This document shows, one piece after another, positions 17,357 to 28,315 of a stretch of 64,000 nt of DNA. The notes under the pieces are model-generated. The model ran no database searches. It had not been told where the DNA came from and saw only the letters and a program-made list of their open reading frames with translations. Each line of letters begins with the position of its first letter. Position 1 is the first letter of the stretch. The DNA comes from Modicisalibacter radicis (GTDB lineage: Bacteria > Pseudomonadota > Gammaproteobacteria > Pseudomonadales > Halomonadaceae), in NCBI RefSeq assembly GCF_900961225.1, contig NZ_CAAHFN010000098.1, forward strand, positions 62,001 to 126,000, in the 5' to 3' direction. A program made the translations under genes and the position numbers.

Positions 17357-18109
17357 ATGAAGAACACGGACAACAAGCGCTTCATCCCGCGCGAGCGCAA
17401 CTGGCATCCACCGGCCTATGCGCCGGGCTACAAGACCACCGTGGCCCGCTCGCCGCGACAGGCGCCGGTGAGCTTGCAGCACCCTTCACGCTCCGAACTC
17501 ACCGGACCGAACTTCGCCTCGCTGCGGCTGGGCCCGCACGACAACGACCTGCTGCTCAACTTTCGTGAAGACCCCGCGCTCGCCGGGCAGGCCGGCCTGC
17601 CGATCGGCGAACGTATCGTCATGTTCGGCCGCGTGGTCGACCAGCTCGGCAAGCCGGTTCCCGAGACCCTGGTCGAGATGTGGCAGGCCAACGCCGGCGG
17701 CCGTTACCGGCACAAGAAGGATCAGTACATGGCGCCGCTGGATCCCAACTTCGGCGGGGTGGGGCGCTGCATCACCGACGAGCAGGGCTGGTATCACTTC
17801 CGTACCATCCGCCCCGGCCCCTATCCCTGGCCCAATGACATCAATTCCTGGCGTCCGGCGCATATCCACGTGTCGGTGATGGGCCCGGCGATCTCCACCC
17901 GCCTGGTGACCCAGATGTACTTCGAGGGCGATCCACTGATTCCGCACTGTCCGATCGTGCACACCCTCAACGATCCCGAAGCGGTCGACACCCTCATCGG
18001 ACGGCTCGACATGGCGCGCAGCCGGTCGATGGATTACCTCGCCTATCGCTTCGATATCGTCACGCGCGGCGAACTCCAGACCTACTTCGAACCCGGAGCG
18101 ACGCTATGA
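17357..18109 (+). CDS. pcaH: protocatechuate 3,4-dioxygenase beta subunit
   Basis: A 250-residue intradiol dioxygenase subunit that holds the Fe(III) site. The family's ligands are visible: the tyrosine of [11 protein letters not shown] (near residue 117), the tyrosine of RPGPYPW (near 155) and the two histidines of [12 protein letters not shown] (near 172). With PcaG it cleaves protocatechuate to 3-carboxymuconate. GAGGA precedes the start. It overlaps pcaG by ATGA. Next to vanAB it completes the conversion of vanillate to a ring-opened product. Confidence 0.96.
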   Translation: MKNTDNKRFIPRERNWHPPAYAPGYKTTVARSPRQAPVSLQHPSRSELTGPNFASLRLGPHDNDLLLNFREDPALAGQAGLPIGERIVMFGRVVDQLGKPVPETLVEMWQANAGGRYRHKKDQYMAPLDPNFGGVGRCITDEQGWYHFRTIRPGPYPWPNDINSWRPAHIHVSVMGPAISTRLVTQMYFEGDPLIPHCPIVHTLNDPEAVDTLIGRLDMARSRSMDYLAYRFDIVTRGELQTYFEPGATL

Positions 18110-18756
18110 GTCAACGACCGACCCTGAGCCAGCAACCGACCCACGGCGGTTGCGTACTGTATCGCGAGACGCCGTCGCAGACCGCCGGCCCCTATGTGCA
18201 TATCGGCCTGGCGCTGGATGTCGCCGGGATACCGCTGCGCGACGAGGAGATCTGGAGTCGTCTGGCCACGCCCGAGGCGGACGGCGAGCTGATCGAGGTG
18301 GTCGGTACGGTGATCGACGGCAACGGTGATCTGGTGCGCGACGCCTTCCTCGAAGCCTGGCAGGCCGACGCTCATGGCGACTATCAGCCCGATTATGCCC
18401 TGAACCGGCCATTCAACAGCTTCGGGCGTACCGCCACCACCGCCGAGGCCGGCAGCGAGTGGTCGTTCACTACCGTCAAGCCGGGGCGGGTGCCGGCGGC
18501 CAACGGCAAGCCGATGGCGCCGCATATCAACCTGGCGATATTCGCCCGGGGCATCAATGTGCACCTGCAGACGCGGCTGTACTTCGACGACGAAGGCGAG
18601 GCCAATGCCGAGTGCCCGGTGCTCGGTGCCATCGAGTCGCCGACACGTCGCCAGACGCTGATCGCGCGGCGCGAAGAGGGCGCGAACGGCACACCCCGCT
18701 ATCGTCTCGACATCCGCCTGCAGGGCGACGGTGAAACGGTCTTCTTCGAATTCTGA
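18106..18756 (+). CDS. pcaG: protocatechuate 3,4-dioxygenase alpha subunit
   Basis: A 216-residue intradiol dioxygenase subunit with [17 protein letters not shown] near residue 20 and the [20 protein letters not shown] region near 105. As in other PcaG proteins the metal ligands are absent, since iron sits in PcaH. It begins inside the pcaH stop (ATGA overlap), so the subunits are coupled in translation. A strong hairpin terminator follows within 25 bases. No pcaB, pcaC or pcaD follows. Confidence 0.95.
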   Translation: MSQRPTLSQQPTHGGCVLYRETPSQTAGPYVHIGLALDVAGIPLRDEEIWSRLATPEADGELIEVVGTVIDGNGDLVRDAFLEAWQADAHGDYQPDYALNRPFNSFGRTATTAEAGSEWSFTTVKPGRVPAANGKPMAPHINLAIFARGINVHLQTRLYFDDEGEANAECPVLGAIESPTRRQTLIARREEGANGTPRYRLDIRLQGDGETVFFEF

Positions 18757-18778
18757 AGTGAGTCGCCGTTGCATAGAG

Positions 18779-18808
18779 AACCCCCGCCATCCCGAGATGG
18801 CGGGGGTT
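18779..18808 (+). terminator. intrinsic terminator of pcaHG
   Basis: AACCCCCGCCATC and GATGGCGGGGGTT make a perfect 13-bp stem with a CCGA loop, 22 bases after the pcaG stop. The tail TTCTTCGTT is moderately T-rich. It separates the aromatic island from the next genes. Confidence 0.85.
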
Positions 18809-18997
18809 CTTCGTTATCGTCAGGCGTCCGGGCCCGATACTTGCACAGGTGACTGGCCCGGGTATTAAAATCGTGGGAGGTCGTGTTTCGGTCGCTATTC
18901 TGTAGGCGTGTGGCTCGGAGGGTCGGGCATCGGCTTGCTGGCGTGCCGCTGGCTGACGTGTCATCTTCGTGGTTCAGCGAAAGCGAATAGATGGGTT

Positions 18998-19492
18998 ATG
19001 CAGATATACAATCAAGATTGCCGCACCTCGAGCGGTGAACCCTTCAATCTGCGCGCCCTGCGTGGCCAGGTGCTGCTGGTGGTCAATGTCGCCAGCCGCT
19101 GCAGCTACACGCCGCAGCTCGCCGAGCTCGAACGGCTCTATCGGCGCTATCGCTACCAGGGCTTTACCGTGCTGGCGTTTCCCTGCAACCAGTTCGCCCA
19201 CCAGAGTCCGGAATCGGCACGCGCCTTCGGGGCCTTCTGCGAGCGTGAATACAATGTGACCTTTCCGGTCATGGAGAAGGTTCGGGTCAATGGCCGGCAT
19301 GCGCATCCGCTGTTCGTGCTGTTGCGCCGTCAGGCCCCCGGAATGCTGGGCAGCACCCCGATCAAGTGGAACTTCACCAAGTTCCTGGTCGGCCGCGACG
19401 GCCAGGTGATCCGCCGTTTCTCGCCGCGCGCCGACCGGCTGAGCATCGTGCCGGAGCTCGAAAGGGCCCTGCAGATCCCCTTCTCGGCCTAG
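18998..19492 (+). CDS. glutathione peroxidase family protein
   Basis: A 164-residue thiol peroxidase of the GPx/BtuE family. Catalytic residues are all present: Cys35 in NVASRCSYTPQ, Gln in FPCNQF, and Trp and Asn in KWNFTKF. The active residue is cysteine, not selenocysteine. I chose the ATG at 18998 because the family begins just before the IYNQDC strand; the upstream in-frame ATG at 18908 would add 30 unrelated residues. The ribosome-binding site is weak. It stands alone after the pcaHG terminator. Confidence 0.88.
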   Translation: MQIYNQDCRTSSGEPFNLRALRGQVLLVVNVASRCSYTPQLAELERLYRRYRYQGFTVLAFPCNQFAHQSPESARAFGAFCEREYNVTFPVMEKVRVNGRHAHPLFVLLRRQAPGMLGSTPIKWNFTKFLVGRDGQVIRRFSPRADRLSIVPELERALQIPFSA

Positions 19493-19511
19493 CCGCCATC
19501 GCCCCGGCCCC

Positions 19512-19907
19512 TCAACGCGGCGGCTGCTGGCCGCGGACGACCATCAGGCGGGTCATCAGGGTGTTCCAGCGCGGCCGGGTGAGCATCGTGGTGAGCCCCG
19601 AGAACAGGGCCCAGAAGCCCTTGCGCCAGCCATGAAGCCGGCGATTGTGACCGACCAGCTGACGCAGCAGGCGATCCTCGTCGATGTCGCGCCAGCTGTC
19701 GGTGACCCCCATCTGCCGCCGGGCCAGCACCGGGGCGAGTTCCAGACGGAAGATCCACTCCAGCTGCTCGAGACTCAGCTCGTGGCGTTCGATCACTTCG
19801 ATCATGCGCGCGTAGTCGGTTTCGCGGGGCTCGCTTTCCCGCCACAGCGTCGCCAGGGCGAGCCACAGTTCGCCCCGCTCGTCGACCAGGGTTTGCGGAT
19901 CCTTCAT
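19512..19907 (-). CDS. small hypothetical protein, possibly DUF7079-like
   Basis: A 131-residue soluble protein starting MKDPQTLVDERGELWLALATLWRE. I set the start at 19907 from a clear GGAGG seven bases upstream. The stretch with YARMIEVIERHELSLEQLEWIFRLELAPVLARR and DEDRLLRQL resembles DUF7079 proteins, a tentative match. The C-terminus is basic and rich in Trp and Arg. No function is known. It converges with the peroxidase gene. Confidence 0.7.
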   Translation of the reverse strand: MKDPQTLVDERGELWLALATLWRESEPRETDYARMIEVIERHELSLEQLEWIFRLELAPVLARRQMGVTDSWRDIDEDRLLRQLVGHNRRLHGWRKGFWALFSGLTTMLTRPRWNTLMTRLMVVRGQQPPR

Positions 19908-20006
19908 GGCAGGGGCCTCCTCGGTGGCGATAGAGTGTGCAGGGTACGCGCCGGTGTTGCGAGGCGCGGTCGTTGCGCGTGGCTGTCCGACGCCCGGGGA
20001 GCGGGG

Positions 20007-20035
20007 CGGACAGTGCGCCGGCAAACCGCTAGAAT
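20007..20035 (+). promoter_or_regulatory. candidate sigma-70 promoter of fabV
   Basis: CGGACA at 20007-20012 and TAGAAT at 20030-20035 are separated by 17 bases, about 80 bases before the fabV ATG. The -35 is only partly consensus. Confidence 0.45.
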
Positions 20036-20116
20036 AGCCGCATCGGCCGGTCCCGGTGAAACGGGGCTTCAGGCAAGGAACGTCCAAGTTATTCCAATAG
20101 AGAGTCGAGGTCTGAC

Positions 20117-21325
20117 GTGATCATCAAACCCAAGGTCCGCGGTTTCATCTGCACCACTACCCATCCCACCGGCTGCGCGATGAACGTGCTCGAGCAGATC
20201 CAGGCGACGCGTGCCGCGCTCGGTGAACGCAAGGCCGCCGACGCGGGGCCGAAGAAGGTCCTGGTGATCGGCGCCTCGAGCGGCTATGGCCTGGCGGCGC
20301 GGATCACGGCGGCGTTCGGCTACGGTGCCAGCACCCTGGGGGTGTTCTTCGAGAAGCCCGGCAGCGAGAAGAAGCCGGGCACCGCCGGCTGGTACAACTC
20401 GGCCGCCTTCGATCGCTTCGCCAAGGAGGAGGGACTCTACAGCAAGGCCATCAACGGCGATGCCTTCGCCCACGAGACCCGCGAGAAGGCGATCGAGATT
20501 ATCAAGCAGGACCTCGGCGAGATCGACCTGGTGGTCTACTCGCTGGCCTCGCCGGTGCGCAAGTTGCCCGACAGCGGCGAACTCAAGCGCTCCGCGCTCA
20601 AGCCGATCGGCGAGACCTACCGCGCCACCGCCATCGACACCAACAAGGACGCGATCATCGAGGCCGAGGTCGAGCCGGCCAGCGAGCAGGAGATCGCGGA
20701 TACCATCCAGGTGATGGGTGGCGAGGACTGGGAGCTGTGGATCGACGCGCTGGACGAGGCCGGGGTGCTCGCCGAGGGCGCCAGGTCGGTGGCCTTCAGC
20801 TACATCGGCACCGAGATCACCTGGCCGATCTACTGGCACGGTGCGCTGGGCAAGGCCAAGGAGGATCTCGACCGCGCCGCCGGCGAGATCGACAAGCGCC
20901 TGGGCGAGAGCGGTGGCGGGGCCAATGTCGCGGTGCTCAAGTCGGTGGTCACCCAGGCCAGCGCGGCGATCCCGGTGATGCCGCTGTACATCGCCATGGT
21001 CTACAAGGTGATGAAGGAGCAGGGCCTGCACGAAGGCACCATCGACCAGCTCAACCGACTGTTCCGCGACCGTCTCTACGCCGACACGGCGCCGGAGACC
21101 GACGATGCCGGGCGCCTGCGCCTCGACGACTGGGAGCTGCGCGACGACGTCCAGCAGGCCTGCAAGGAGCTGTGGCCGAAGGTGACTACCGAGAACCTGT
21201 TCGAGATCACCGACTACGCCGGCTACAAGCATGACTTCCTCAAGCTGTTCGGCTTCGAGCGCGACGACGTCGACTACGACGCCGAGGTCGAGCCGGTCGC
21301 CGACTACGACGTCGTCCAGCTGTAA
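20117..21325 (+). CDS. fabV: enoyl-[acyl carrier protein] reductase FabV
   Basis: A 402-residue NADH-dependent enoyl reductase of fatty acid synthesis. The start [20 protein letters not shown] is diagnostic of FabV. The nucleotide-binding motif is [13 protein letters not shown] (residues 48-60) and the active-site Y-x8-K is in [11 protein letters not shown] (near residue 237). FabV has been reported to give triclosan tolerance. It is transcribed alone or with the lipoprotein gene that starts 9 bases later. Confidence 0.96.
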   Translation: MIIKPKVRGFICTTTHPTGCAMNVLEQIQATRAALGERKAADAGPKKVLVIGASSGYGLAARITAAFGYGASTLGVFFEKPGSEKKPGTAGWYNSAAFDRFAKEEGLYSKAINGDAFAHETREKAIEIIKQDLGEIDLVVYSLASPVRKLPDSGELKRSALKPIGETYRATAIDTNKDAIIEAEVEPASEQEIADTIQVMGGEDWELWIDALDEAGVLAEGARSVAFSYIGTEITWPIYWHGALGKAKEDLDRAAGEIDKRLGESGGGANVAVLKSVVTQASAAIPVMPLYIAMVYKVMKEQGLHEGTIDQLNRLFRDRLYADTAPETDDAGRLRLDDWELRDDVQQACKELWPKVTTENLFEITDYAGYKHDFLKLFGFERDDVDYDAEVEPVADYDVVQL

Positions 21326-21334
21326 GGCGAGGTC

Positions 21335-22024
21335 ATGATTCGGAACATCCGACACGGGGCGGGACGCTTGTTGCTGGGGGCGCTGCTGCTCGGCGTGCTG
21401 GGCGCAGCGGCCGGCTGCCAGAGCGTCTACTACGGGACCCTGGAGGAGATCGGCATCCACAAGCGCGATGTGCTGGTCGACCGCGTCGAGGATGGCCGCG
21501 ACGCCCAGCAGGATGCGCAGGCGCAGTTCGACTCGGCGCTCGAGCAGTTCCGGGCGGTGGTCGAGGTGCCCGACAGCGAACTGTCGCGGGCCTACGAACG
21601 CCTGAAAAGCGAGTACGCGCAGAGCGAGAACGCCGCCGAGCGTCTCGAGGCGCGCATCGCGGCGATCGAGGAGGTCGCCGAGGCGCTGTTCGACGAGTGG
21701 CAGGACGAGCTCTCGCTCTACGAGAGCGACGAGTACCGGCGGCTCTCCGAACGGCAGCTCGATGCCACTCGCGAGCGCTACGCGGCACTGCGCGAGGCGA
21801 TGCACGAAGCCGCCGAGAGCATGCAGCCGGTGCTCGCGGCGATGCGCGACAACATGCTGTTCCTCAAGCACAACCTCAACGCCCGCGCGATCGGCGCGCT
21901 GCGCGGCGAGGTCGACGGCATGGAGCGTGATGTCGTCGCGCTGCGCCAACGCATGCAGGCCGCCATCGCGCGTTCGAACGCCTTCATCGCCGAACTCGAT
22001 CGTCGCGATGCCCCAGGAGAGTAA
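21335..22024 (+). CDS. DUF2959 lipoprotein
   Basis: A 229-residue protein with a lipoprotein signal: a hydrophobic stretch LLLGALLLGVLGAAAGC, with lipobox AAGC near residue 27. The rest is mostly helical and strongly charged, with long heptad-like segments (residues 55-215), which suggests coiled coil. The early SVYYGTLEEIGIHKRDVLVDRVEDGRDAQ segment identifies DUF2959. It starts 9 bases after fabV. The function of the family is unknown. Confidence 0.88.
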   Translation: MIRNIRHGAGRLLLGALLLGVLGAAAGCQSVYYGTLEEIGIHKRDVLVDRVEDGRDAQQDAQAQFDSALEQFRAVVEVPDSELSRAYERLKSEYAQSENAAERLEARIAAIEEVAEALFDEWQDELSLYESDEYRRLSERQLDATRERYAALREAMHEAAESMQPVLAAMRDNMLFLKHNLNARAIGALRGEVDGMERDVVALRQRMQAAIARSNAFIAELDRRDAPGE

Positions 22025-22973
22025 CCCGGCGGGTGTGCCCCGGCAGGTCGGCTTCGTGTTGCTGCCGGGTTTTTCGCTGCTCGCCCAGGCGTGTGCCCTG
22101 GAGCCGTTGCATGTCGCCAACCTGCTGGCCGGCGAGCGACTGTATACGCCATCGACCTTCGGCCTCGACGAACGCGCGGTAAAGAGCGCCGCCGACCTGG
22201 CGCTGTCGCCGCACAGCGTGGCCGGCGACGATGCCGGCGCGCTCGACATGCTGTTCGTCTGCGCCCCGGCGGCGGTCGCCGGCGAGCATGCCGCGCTACT
22301 GGCGTGGCTGTCGCGCCTGGCCGGTCGTGGGGTGGCGCTGGGCGGTATTGCCGGCGGCACCGAGGTGCTGGCACGCGCCGGCGTGCTCGACGGCTATCGC
22401 GCCACGCTACCCTGGCAGAGTGCCGAGTCGTTCGTCCAGGCGCATCCGGCGGTGCGGGTCAGCCAGCAACTGTTCGAGATCGATCGCGATCGGCTGACCT
22501 GCGGCGGCGGCACCGCGTCGATGGACATGATGATGACGCTGATCGCCCAGCATCATGGCCAGCCGCTCGCCGAGCGGATCTCCGAGCATTTCGTCTGCGA
22601 GCGGATCCGCATGGGCGACGAGCCGCAGCACGTGCCGTTGCGTTCGCGCCTCGGCCACGCCCCGCAGAGCCTGACCGATGCCGTCACGCTGATGGAATCC
22701 AACGTCGAGGAGCCGCTGACCACCCACGAACTGTCCACCCACCTGGGCATCTCGCGACGTCAGCTCGAGCGGCTGTTCAAGAAATACCTGCAGGCGGTGC
22801 CCAGCCGCTACTATCTCGACCTGCGCCTGCAGCAGGCCCGCAAGCTGTTGCGCGAAACCGACCAGGCGGTCGGCGACATCGCCCTGCAGACCGGGTTCTC
22901 CTCCGGCGCGCATTTCTCCACCGCCTATCGCAACCATTTCGGCATGACCCCGCGCGAGGAGCGCCTGGGTTAG
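22008..22973 (+). CDS. GlxA-like AraC-family regulator
   Basis: About 321 residues. The N-terminal DJ-1/PfpI-like domain (residues 12-185) begins QVGFVLLPGFSLLAQACALEPL. The C-terminal AraC domain (about 220-320) has LSTHLGISRRQLERLF and IALQTGFSSGAHFSTAYRNHFG. The ATG at 22008 overlaps the end of the DUF2959 gene; GTG 22035 is an alternative. This architecture is shared with Pseudomonas ArgR, GbdR and CdhR. As the ast cluster lies 1.9 kb downstream, an ArgR-like role in arginine use is plausible but not shown. Confidence 0.85.
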   Translation: MPQESNPAGVPRQVGFVLLPGFSLLAQACALEPLHVANLLAGERLYTPSTFGLDERAVKSAADLALSPHSVAGDDAGALDMLFVCAPAAVAGEHAALLAWLSRLAGRGVALGGIAGGTEVLARAGVLDGYRATLPWQSAESFVQAHPAVRVSQQLFEIDRDRLTCGGGTASMDMMMTLIAQHHGQPLAERISEHFVCERIRMGDEPQHVPLRSRLGHAPQSLTDAVTLMESNVEEPLTTHELSTHLGISRRQLERLFKKYLQAVPSRYYLDLRLQQARKLLRETDQAVGDIALQTGFSSGAHFSTAYRNHFGMTPREERLG

Positions 22974-22989
22974 CCGCCATGACCGACCG

Positions 22990-23640
22990 TTAGTCGGGCG
23001 ACCCGGTATCGACAGTCGCCGGCGGCGCTTTCCTCGCCAGCAGAGCCCGGAACAGCGCGCCCATCATCACCGGTCGATCCTCCTCGATGACGAAGCCCGC
23101 CCCGCGCAGCAACGGGCCGGCCTGGCGGGTGATGTCGGTGGCGATGACGCTGGTGATCCCGTTCAAGGCGCGCCGGCCCCATCCCGAAGGGTGATCGTCG
23201 GGCTGAAACTTGTCCATGACACACAGCTGACCATCGTCGGCGAGCACCCGATAGGCTTCGCGAATGCCCTGCTCGGGGTCCGGCATCACCGCCAGGATCA
23301 GGTGCATGATCACCACGTCGAAATGGCCATCGGGGTAGTCGAGCCGTTCGGCGTCCATCTCGCGGGCGTCGAAGTCGAAGCCCAGCGCATCGGCGCGGGC
23401 GCGAAAGCGTGCCACCATCGCCGGGCAGAGATCGCCGGCGTGCAGTTCGATATGCCGGGGGAGGTAGCGCAGGTCGAGCCCGGTACCGGCGCCCACGACC
23501 AGCACCCGCTGTCCGCCCCACCAGTCCACGGCATCCAGGGCTCGGCGCCGCGCCCGGCGAAAGGCGCGGTCGGCGATCAGGTCGTAGACCGGGGCGTACA
23601 GCGAGTAGCGCAAACGGTTCCAGGCGGTGATGTTGAACAT
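22990..23640 (-). CDS. class I SAM-dependent methyltransferase
   Basis: A 216-residue Rossmann-fold methyltransferase. Motif I is VLVVGAGTGLDLRYLP near residue 50, then the acidic strand HAGDLCP, DARE, and motif IV DVVIMHLILAVMPDP. YAPVYDLIADRAFRRAR near the start and the late RPVMMGALFRALLARK resemble phospholipid N-methyltransferase or UbiE-like enzymes. The substrate cannot be assigned. It converges with the AraC-type gene, 16 bases apart. Confidence 0.85.
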   Translation of the reverse strand: MFNITAWNRLRYSLYAPVYDLIADRAFRRARRRALDAVDWWGGQRVLVVGAGTGLDLRYLPRHIELHAGDLCPAMVARFRARADALGFDFDAREMDAERLDYPDGHFDVVIMHLILAVMPDPEQGIREAYRVLADDGQLCVMDKFQPDDHPSGWGRRALNGITSVIATDITRQAGPLLRGAGFVIEEDRPVMMGALFRALLARKAPPATVDTGSPD

Positions 23641-23734
23641 GGCGATCGTCCCCAGTGCGTGACACGTGCGACTCCACGAGCCTAAAGGGGATGATAGCGC
23701 TAGTTATGTGTCAACGGCTCGCGACGTCAGCGCG

Positions 23735-24529
23735 TCACGCCATGGTATCGACGATCCCGCCCTCGACGCGCAGCGCCGCGCCGGTGGTGGCGCTGGCCTG
23801 CTGTGAAGCCGCGTAGACGCTCATGTTGGCGACTTCTTCGGTCGTCGCCAGGCGCTGGATGATCGACGAGGGGCGGTTCTCCCTGACGAAGCGCGCTTCC
23901 ATCTCGGCCTGCGAGACGCCCGCCTGGTCGGCGGCCTGCCTGATCATGTCGAGCACCCCTTCGGAGCGAGTCGGCCCCGGCAGGATGGCGTTGACGGTGA
24001 CGTTGGTGCCGCTGAGCACCTTGGCCAGCCCGCGCGAGATCGACTGCACGGCGCTCTTGGTCATGCCGTAGTGGACCATCTCGCTGGGGATGTTGAGCGC
24101 CGACTCGCTGGACAGGAACTGGATGCGCCCCCAGTCGCGCTGCTTCATGCCCTGGGCGTAGTGCCGCGACAGGCGCACCGCGCTCATCACGTTGACGTCG
24201 AAGAACTGTTGCCAGGTGGCGTCGTCGATCTCGAAGAAATCCTGCGGGGCGAAGATGCCCACGTTGTTGATCAGGATGTCGGTCTCGGGCCGGGCATCGA
24301 TCAGCGCCTGGCAGCCCTCCGCGCTGCCCAGGTCGGCGGCCACGCCGGTCACCCCGGCCCCGGGTACGACTTGCTCGATGGCCTCGATGGCGGCATCGAC
24401 ACGGGACTGGGTGCGCCCGGTCACGGTCACCTCGGCGCCGGCCCGGGCCAGGCCCTGGGCGATGGCGAAGCCGATGCCGGCGGTGGAGCCGGTGACGATG
24501 GCGCGCTTGCCGGTGAGATCGATCTGCAT
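23735..24529 (-). CDS. short-chain dehydrogenase/reductase
   Basis: A 264-residue SDR. The cofactor motif is TGSTAGIGFAIAQGLARAG (residues 12-30) and the structural motif NNVGIFAPQDF is near 87. The catalytic Ser is in SSESALN and Y-x3-K in YGMTKSAVQ (near 153). GGGAGAAACC precedes the ATG at 24529; the upstream reading to 24583 lacks support. It is divergent from astC across 318 bases. The substrate is unknown. Confidence 0.9.
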   Translation of the reverse strand: MQIDLTGKRAIVTGSTAGIGFAIAQGLARAGAEVTVTGRTQSRVDAAIEAIEQVVPGAGVTGVAADLGSAEGCQALIDARPETDILINNVGIFAPQDFFEIDDATWQQFFDVNVMSAVRLSRHYAQGMKQRDWGRIQFLSSESALNIPSEMVHYGMTKSAVQSISRGLAKVLSGTNVTVNAILPGPTRSEGVLDMIRQAADQAGVSQAEMEARFVRENRPSSIIQRLATTEEVANMSVYAASQQASATTGAALRVEGGIVDTMA

Positions 24530-26062
<1,533 letters not shown>

Positions 26063-26115
26063 ACACCCAGTCGTCATCGATGAGTTCGCCGATGCCACCG
26101 ACGAGAGGAAGCGCC

Positions 26116-27180
26116 ATGCTGGTCGTGCGTCCCGCCAAGCCGGCCGACCTGCCGGGCCTCGAGCGTCTGGCAAGCAGTGCCACGCCACGTCTGACCAACC
26201 TGCCGACGCACCGTGACCGGCTCGAGGAGCGGATCACCCGCTCGCAGCGCTCGCTGTCCCGGGAGGTCGATTTTCCCGGCGACGAGAGCTACACCTTCGT
26301 GCTCGAGGATCTGGATCGCGGCGAAGTGGTCGGCACCGCCACCATCCGCGCCCATGCCGGCGCCCAGGAGGCGTACTACACCTATCGTCAGGAAACGCTG
26401 ATCCACGCCTCGCAGCAGCTCAACGTGCGTCGCGAGGTGCAGACGCTGTCGCTGTCCCACGAGGTCTCGGATGCCAGCCTGCTGTGCGCACTGTCGCTGG
26501 ATGCGCGCTACAAGGGCACCAGCGCCGAGAGCCTGCTGCGCCGCTCGCGGCTGATGTTCATCGCCCAGTATCCGGAACGCTTCGCCGAGATCCTGGCGAT
26601 CGCCTTCCCCGGTTACCTGGACGACGACGGCGAGTCGCCATTCTGGAATAGCGTCGGTCGGCACTTCTTCGCCCGCGGCTATCAGGAGATGAACCACCTC
26701 GCCGGGGTGCGCTCGAAGAGCTTCATCGCCGAGGTGATGCCGCAGTTCCCGCTCTACCTGCCGCTGCTCACCCCGGCGGCCCGCGCGGCGATCGGTCAGG
26801 AGCACCCGGCGCACGAGCCGGCGCTGGCCGAGATGCTCGCCGAGGGCTTCGCGCGCTCGCGGCACGTCGACATCTTCGACGCCGGTCCGCTGGTCAAGGC
26901 CGATCGCGAGCGCCTGGCGACCTTCCGTCACAGCACCTGGCATCCGGTGCGCATCCGGCCGGCCGGTGCGCTGCCCGACGCCGAGCCGGCGCTGATCGCC
27001 AACCAGAAGCTCGGCGATTTCCGCTGCGTGGTGGCGCGCTATGCGCTGTCGCCCACCGGCCAGTTGATGCTCTCGCCCGAGCATGCCGCGGTGCTCGGCG
27101 TCGAGGAGGGTCGTGCGGTTCTTGCCACGCCCCTGGCGCTGCCCGATGCGGAAGACACCATCGACGAGGGGGAACTGTGA
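26116..27180 (+). CDS. aruF: arginine/ornithine succinyltransferase, alpha subunit
   Basis: About 354 residues, AstA family. It transfers succinyl from succinyl-CoA to arginine, the first step of the AST pathway. The start MLVVRPAKPADLPGLERLA is typical, and GAGAGG lies before the ATG; an ATG at 26059 overlapping the astC stop is possible. GNAT-fold segments include GDESYTFVLEDLDRGEVVGTATI and QTLSLSHEVSDASLLCALSLD. Two AstA homologues follow each other, as in Pseudomonas where AruF and AruG form the enzyme. Confidence 0.9.
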   Translation: MLVVRPAKPADLPGLERLASSATPRLTNLPTHRDRLEERITRSQRSLSREVDFPGDESYTFVLEDLDRGEVVGTATIRAHAGAQEAYYTYRQETLIHASQQLNVRREVQTLSLSHEVSDASLLCALSLDARYKGTSAESLLRRSRLMFIAQYPERFAEILAIAFPGYLDDDGESPFWNSVGRHFFARGYQEMNHLAGVRSKSFIAEVMPQFPLYLPLLTPAARAAIGQEHPAHEPALAEMLAEGFARSRHVDIFDAGPLVKADRERLATFRHSTWHPVRIRPAGALPDAEPALIANQKLGDFRCVVARYALSPTGQLMLSPEHAAVLGVEEGRAVLATPLALPDAEDTIDEGEL

Positions 27181-28211
27181 TGCGCATTCGTCCCATCGCC
27201 CGCGGCGACATCGACGGCCTGCAGCAGATCGCCCAGGAAACCGGCGTGGGCTTCACCTCGCTGCCCGACAACCGTGACTTCCTGGCCGGCAAGATCGACT
27301 CGGCGGTGCGCGCCTTCGCGCAGCAGACCCCGGTCGACGACCGGCTCTACTTCTTCGTCCTCGAGGACGACGCCAGCGGCGAGCTGGCCGGCTGCTGCGC
27401 CATCGAGGCCCAGGTGGGCCGCGAGGTCCCGTTCTACCATTACCGGCTGGGCACGCTGGCTCACTCCTCGGTACAGCTCGACCTGCACCGTACTATCGAC
27501 ACGCTGTTTCTGAGTTCGGACCATACCGGAGACGCCGAGGTGGCCTCGCTCTACCTGCGTCCGGAATACCGCGGCGGCCAGCGCAATGGTGCCTTGCTCT
27601 CCCAGGCGCGCTGGTTGTTCATGGCCCAGTTCCGCGACAGCTTCCCCGACAAGGTGCTCGCCGAGATGCGCGGCAAGTTCGACGACAACGGCATAAGCCC
27701 CTTCTGGCAGTGCCTGGGCAGCCATTTCTTCCCGATGGACTTCAACGAGGCCGACCGGCTCACCGGGCTGGGCCAGAAGAGCTTCATCGGCGAATTGATG
27801 CCCAAGTTCCCGATCTACACCACCTTTCTGAGCGACGAGGCGCGCGCCTGCATCGGCGAGGTCCACGCGCACACCCGGCCGGCGCTGGAGATGCTCAAGA
27901 AGGAGGGGCTGCGCTGGGAGGGCTACATCGACATCTTCGATGCCGGCCCCACGGTGGAAGCCTACATCGACGACGTGCGCGCGGTGCGTCACTCCCGGCT
28001 GTGTCCGGTGGAGATCGTCAGCGACTCGCGGGCCGGCGCGTCGAACGGCGGGCGGCCGGCCTGGCTGGTGTCGACCACCCGCATGGAAGACTTTCGCGCC
28101 AGTTGGGTCGGCCGCGGTCCCGACGCGGACGGCAGCCTGGCGCTGACCGACGCCGAGGCGCACCGGCTGGGCGTCACCAGCGGCGATACCCTGCGGGTGC
28201 TCGAAAGCTGA
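27180..28211 (+). CDS. aruG: arginine/ornithine succinyltransferase, beta subunit
   Basis: A 343-residue AstA-family protein that pairs with AruF. It starts [35 protein letters not shown] and keeps the family segment [20 protein letters not shown]. Its ATG uses the last base of the aruF stop, so translation is coupled, and GAGGGGG lies upstream. The two subunits align over their full length but are clearly diverged. Confidence 0.9.
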   Translation: MRIRPIARGDIDGLQQIAQETGVGFTSLPDNRDFLAGKIDSAVRAFAQQTPVDDRLYFFVLEDDASGELAGCCAIEAQVGREVPFYHYRLGTLAHSSVQLDLHRTIDTLFLSSDHTGDAEVASLYLRPEYRGGQRNGALLSQARWLFMAQFRDSFPDKVLAEMRGKFDDNGISPFWQCLGSHFFPMDFNEADRLTGLGQKSFIGELMPKFPIYTTFLSDEARACIGEVHAHTRPALEMLKKEGLRWEGYIDIFDAGPTVEAYIDDVRAVRHSRLCPVEIVSDSRAGASNGGRPAWLVSTTRMEDFRASWVGRGPDADGSLALTDAEAHRLGVTSGDTLRVLES

Positions 28212-28231
28212 GCTTCGAGCTTCGAGCTTCG
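28211..28231. repeat. three tandem AGCTTCG heptamers
   Basis: AGCTTCG is repeated three times without gaps, starting at the last base of the aruG stop codon. It lies in the 104-bp gap before astD. The repeat can also fold back on the preceding CTCGAA. Such heptamers occur between genes in related high-GC genomes; the role is unknown. Confidence 0.6.
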
Positions 28232-28315
28232 AGCGAAGGGGTGGCGAACGTTGTGTGTTGACTGAAGCTGCCTCTCGCGGCTCGCGGCTTACAAACCAAT
28301 CACCAGGAGCGATGT

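Noticed and set aside
20069..22360. Minus-strand ORF of 763 residues
   Set aside because: It covers fabV and the DUF2959 gene in reverse. Both of those have strong family motifs.
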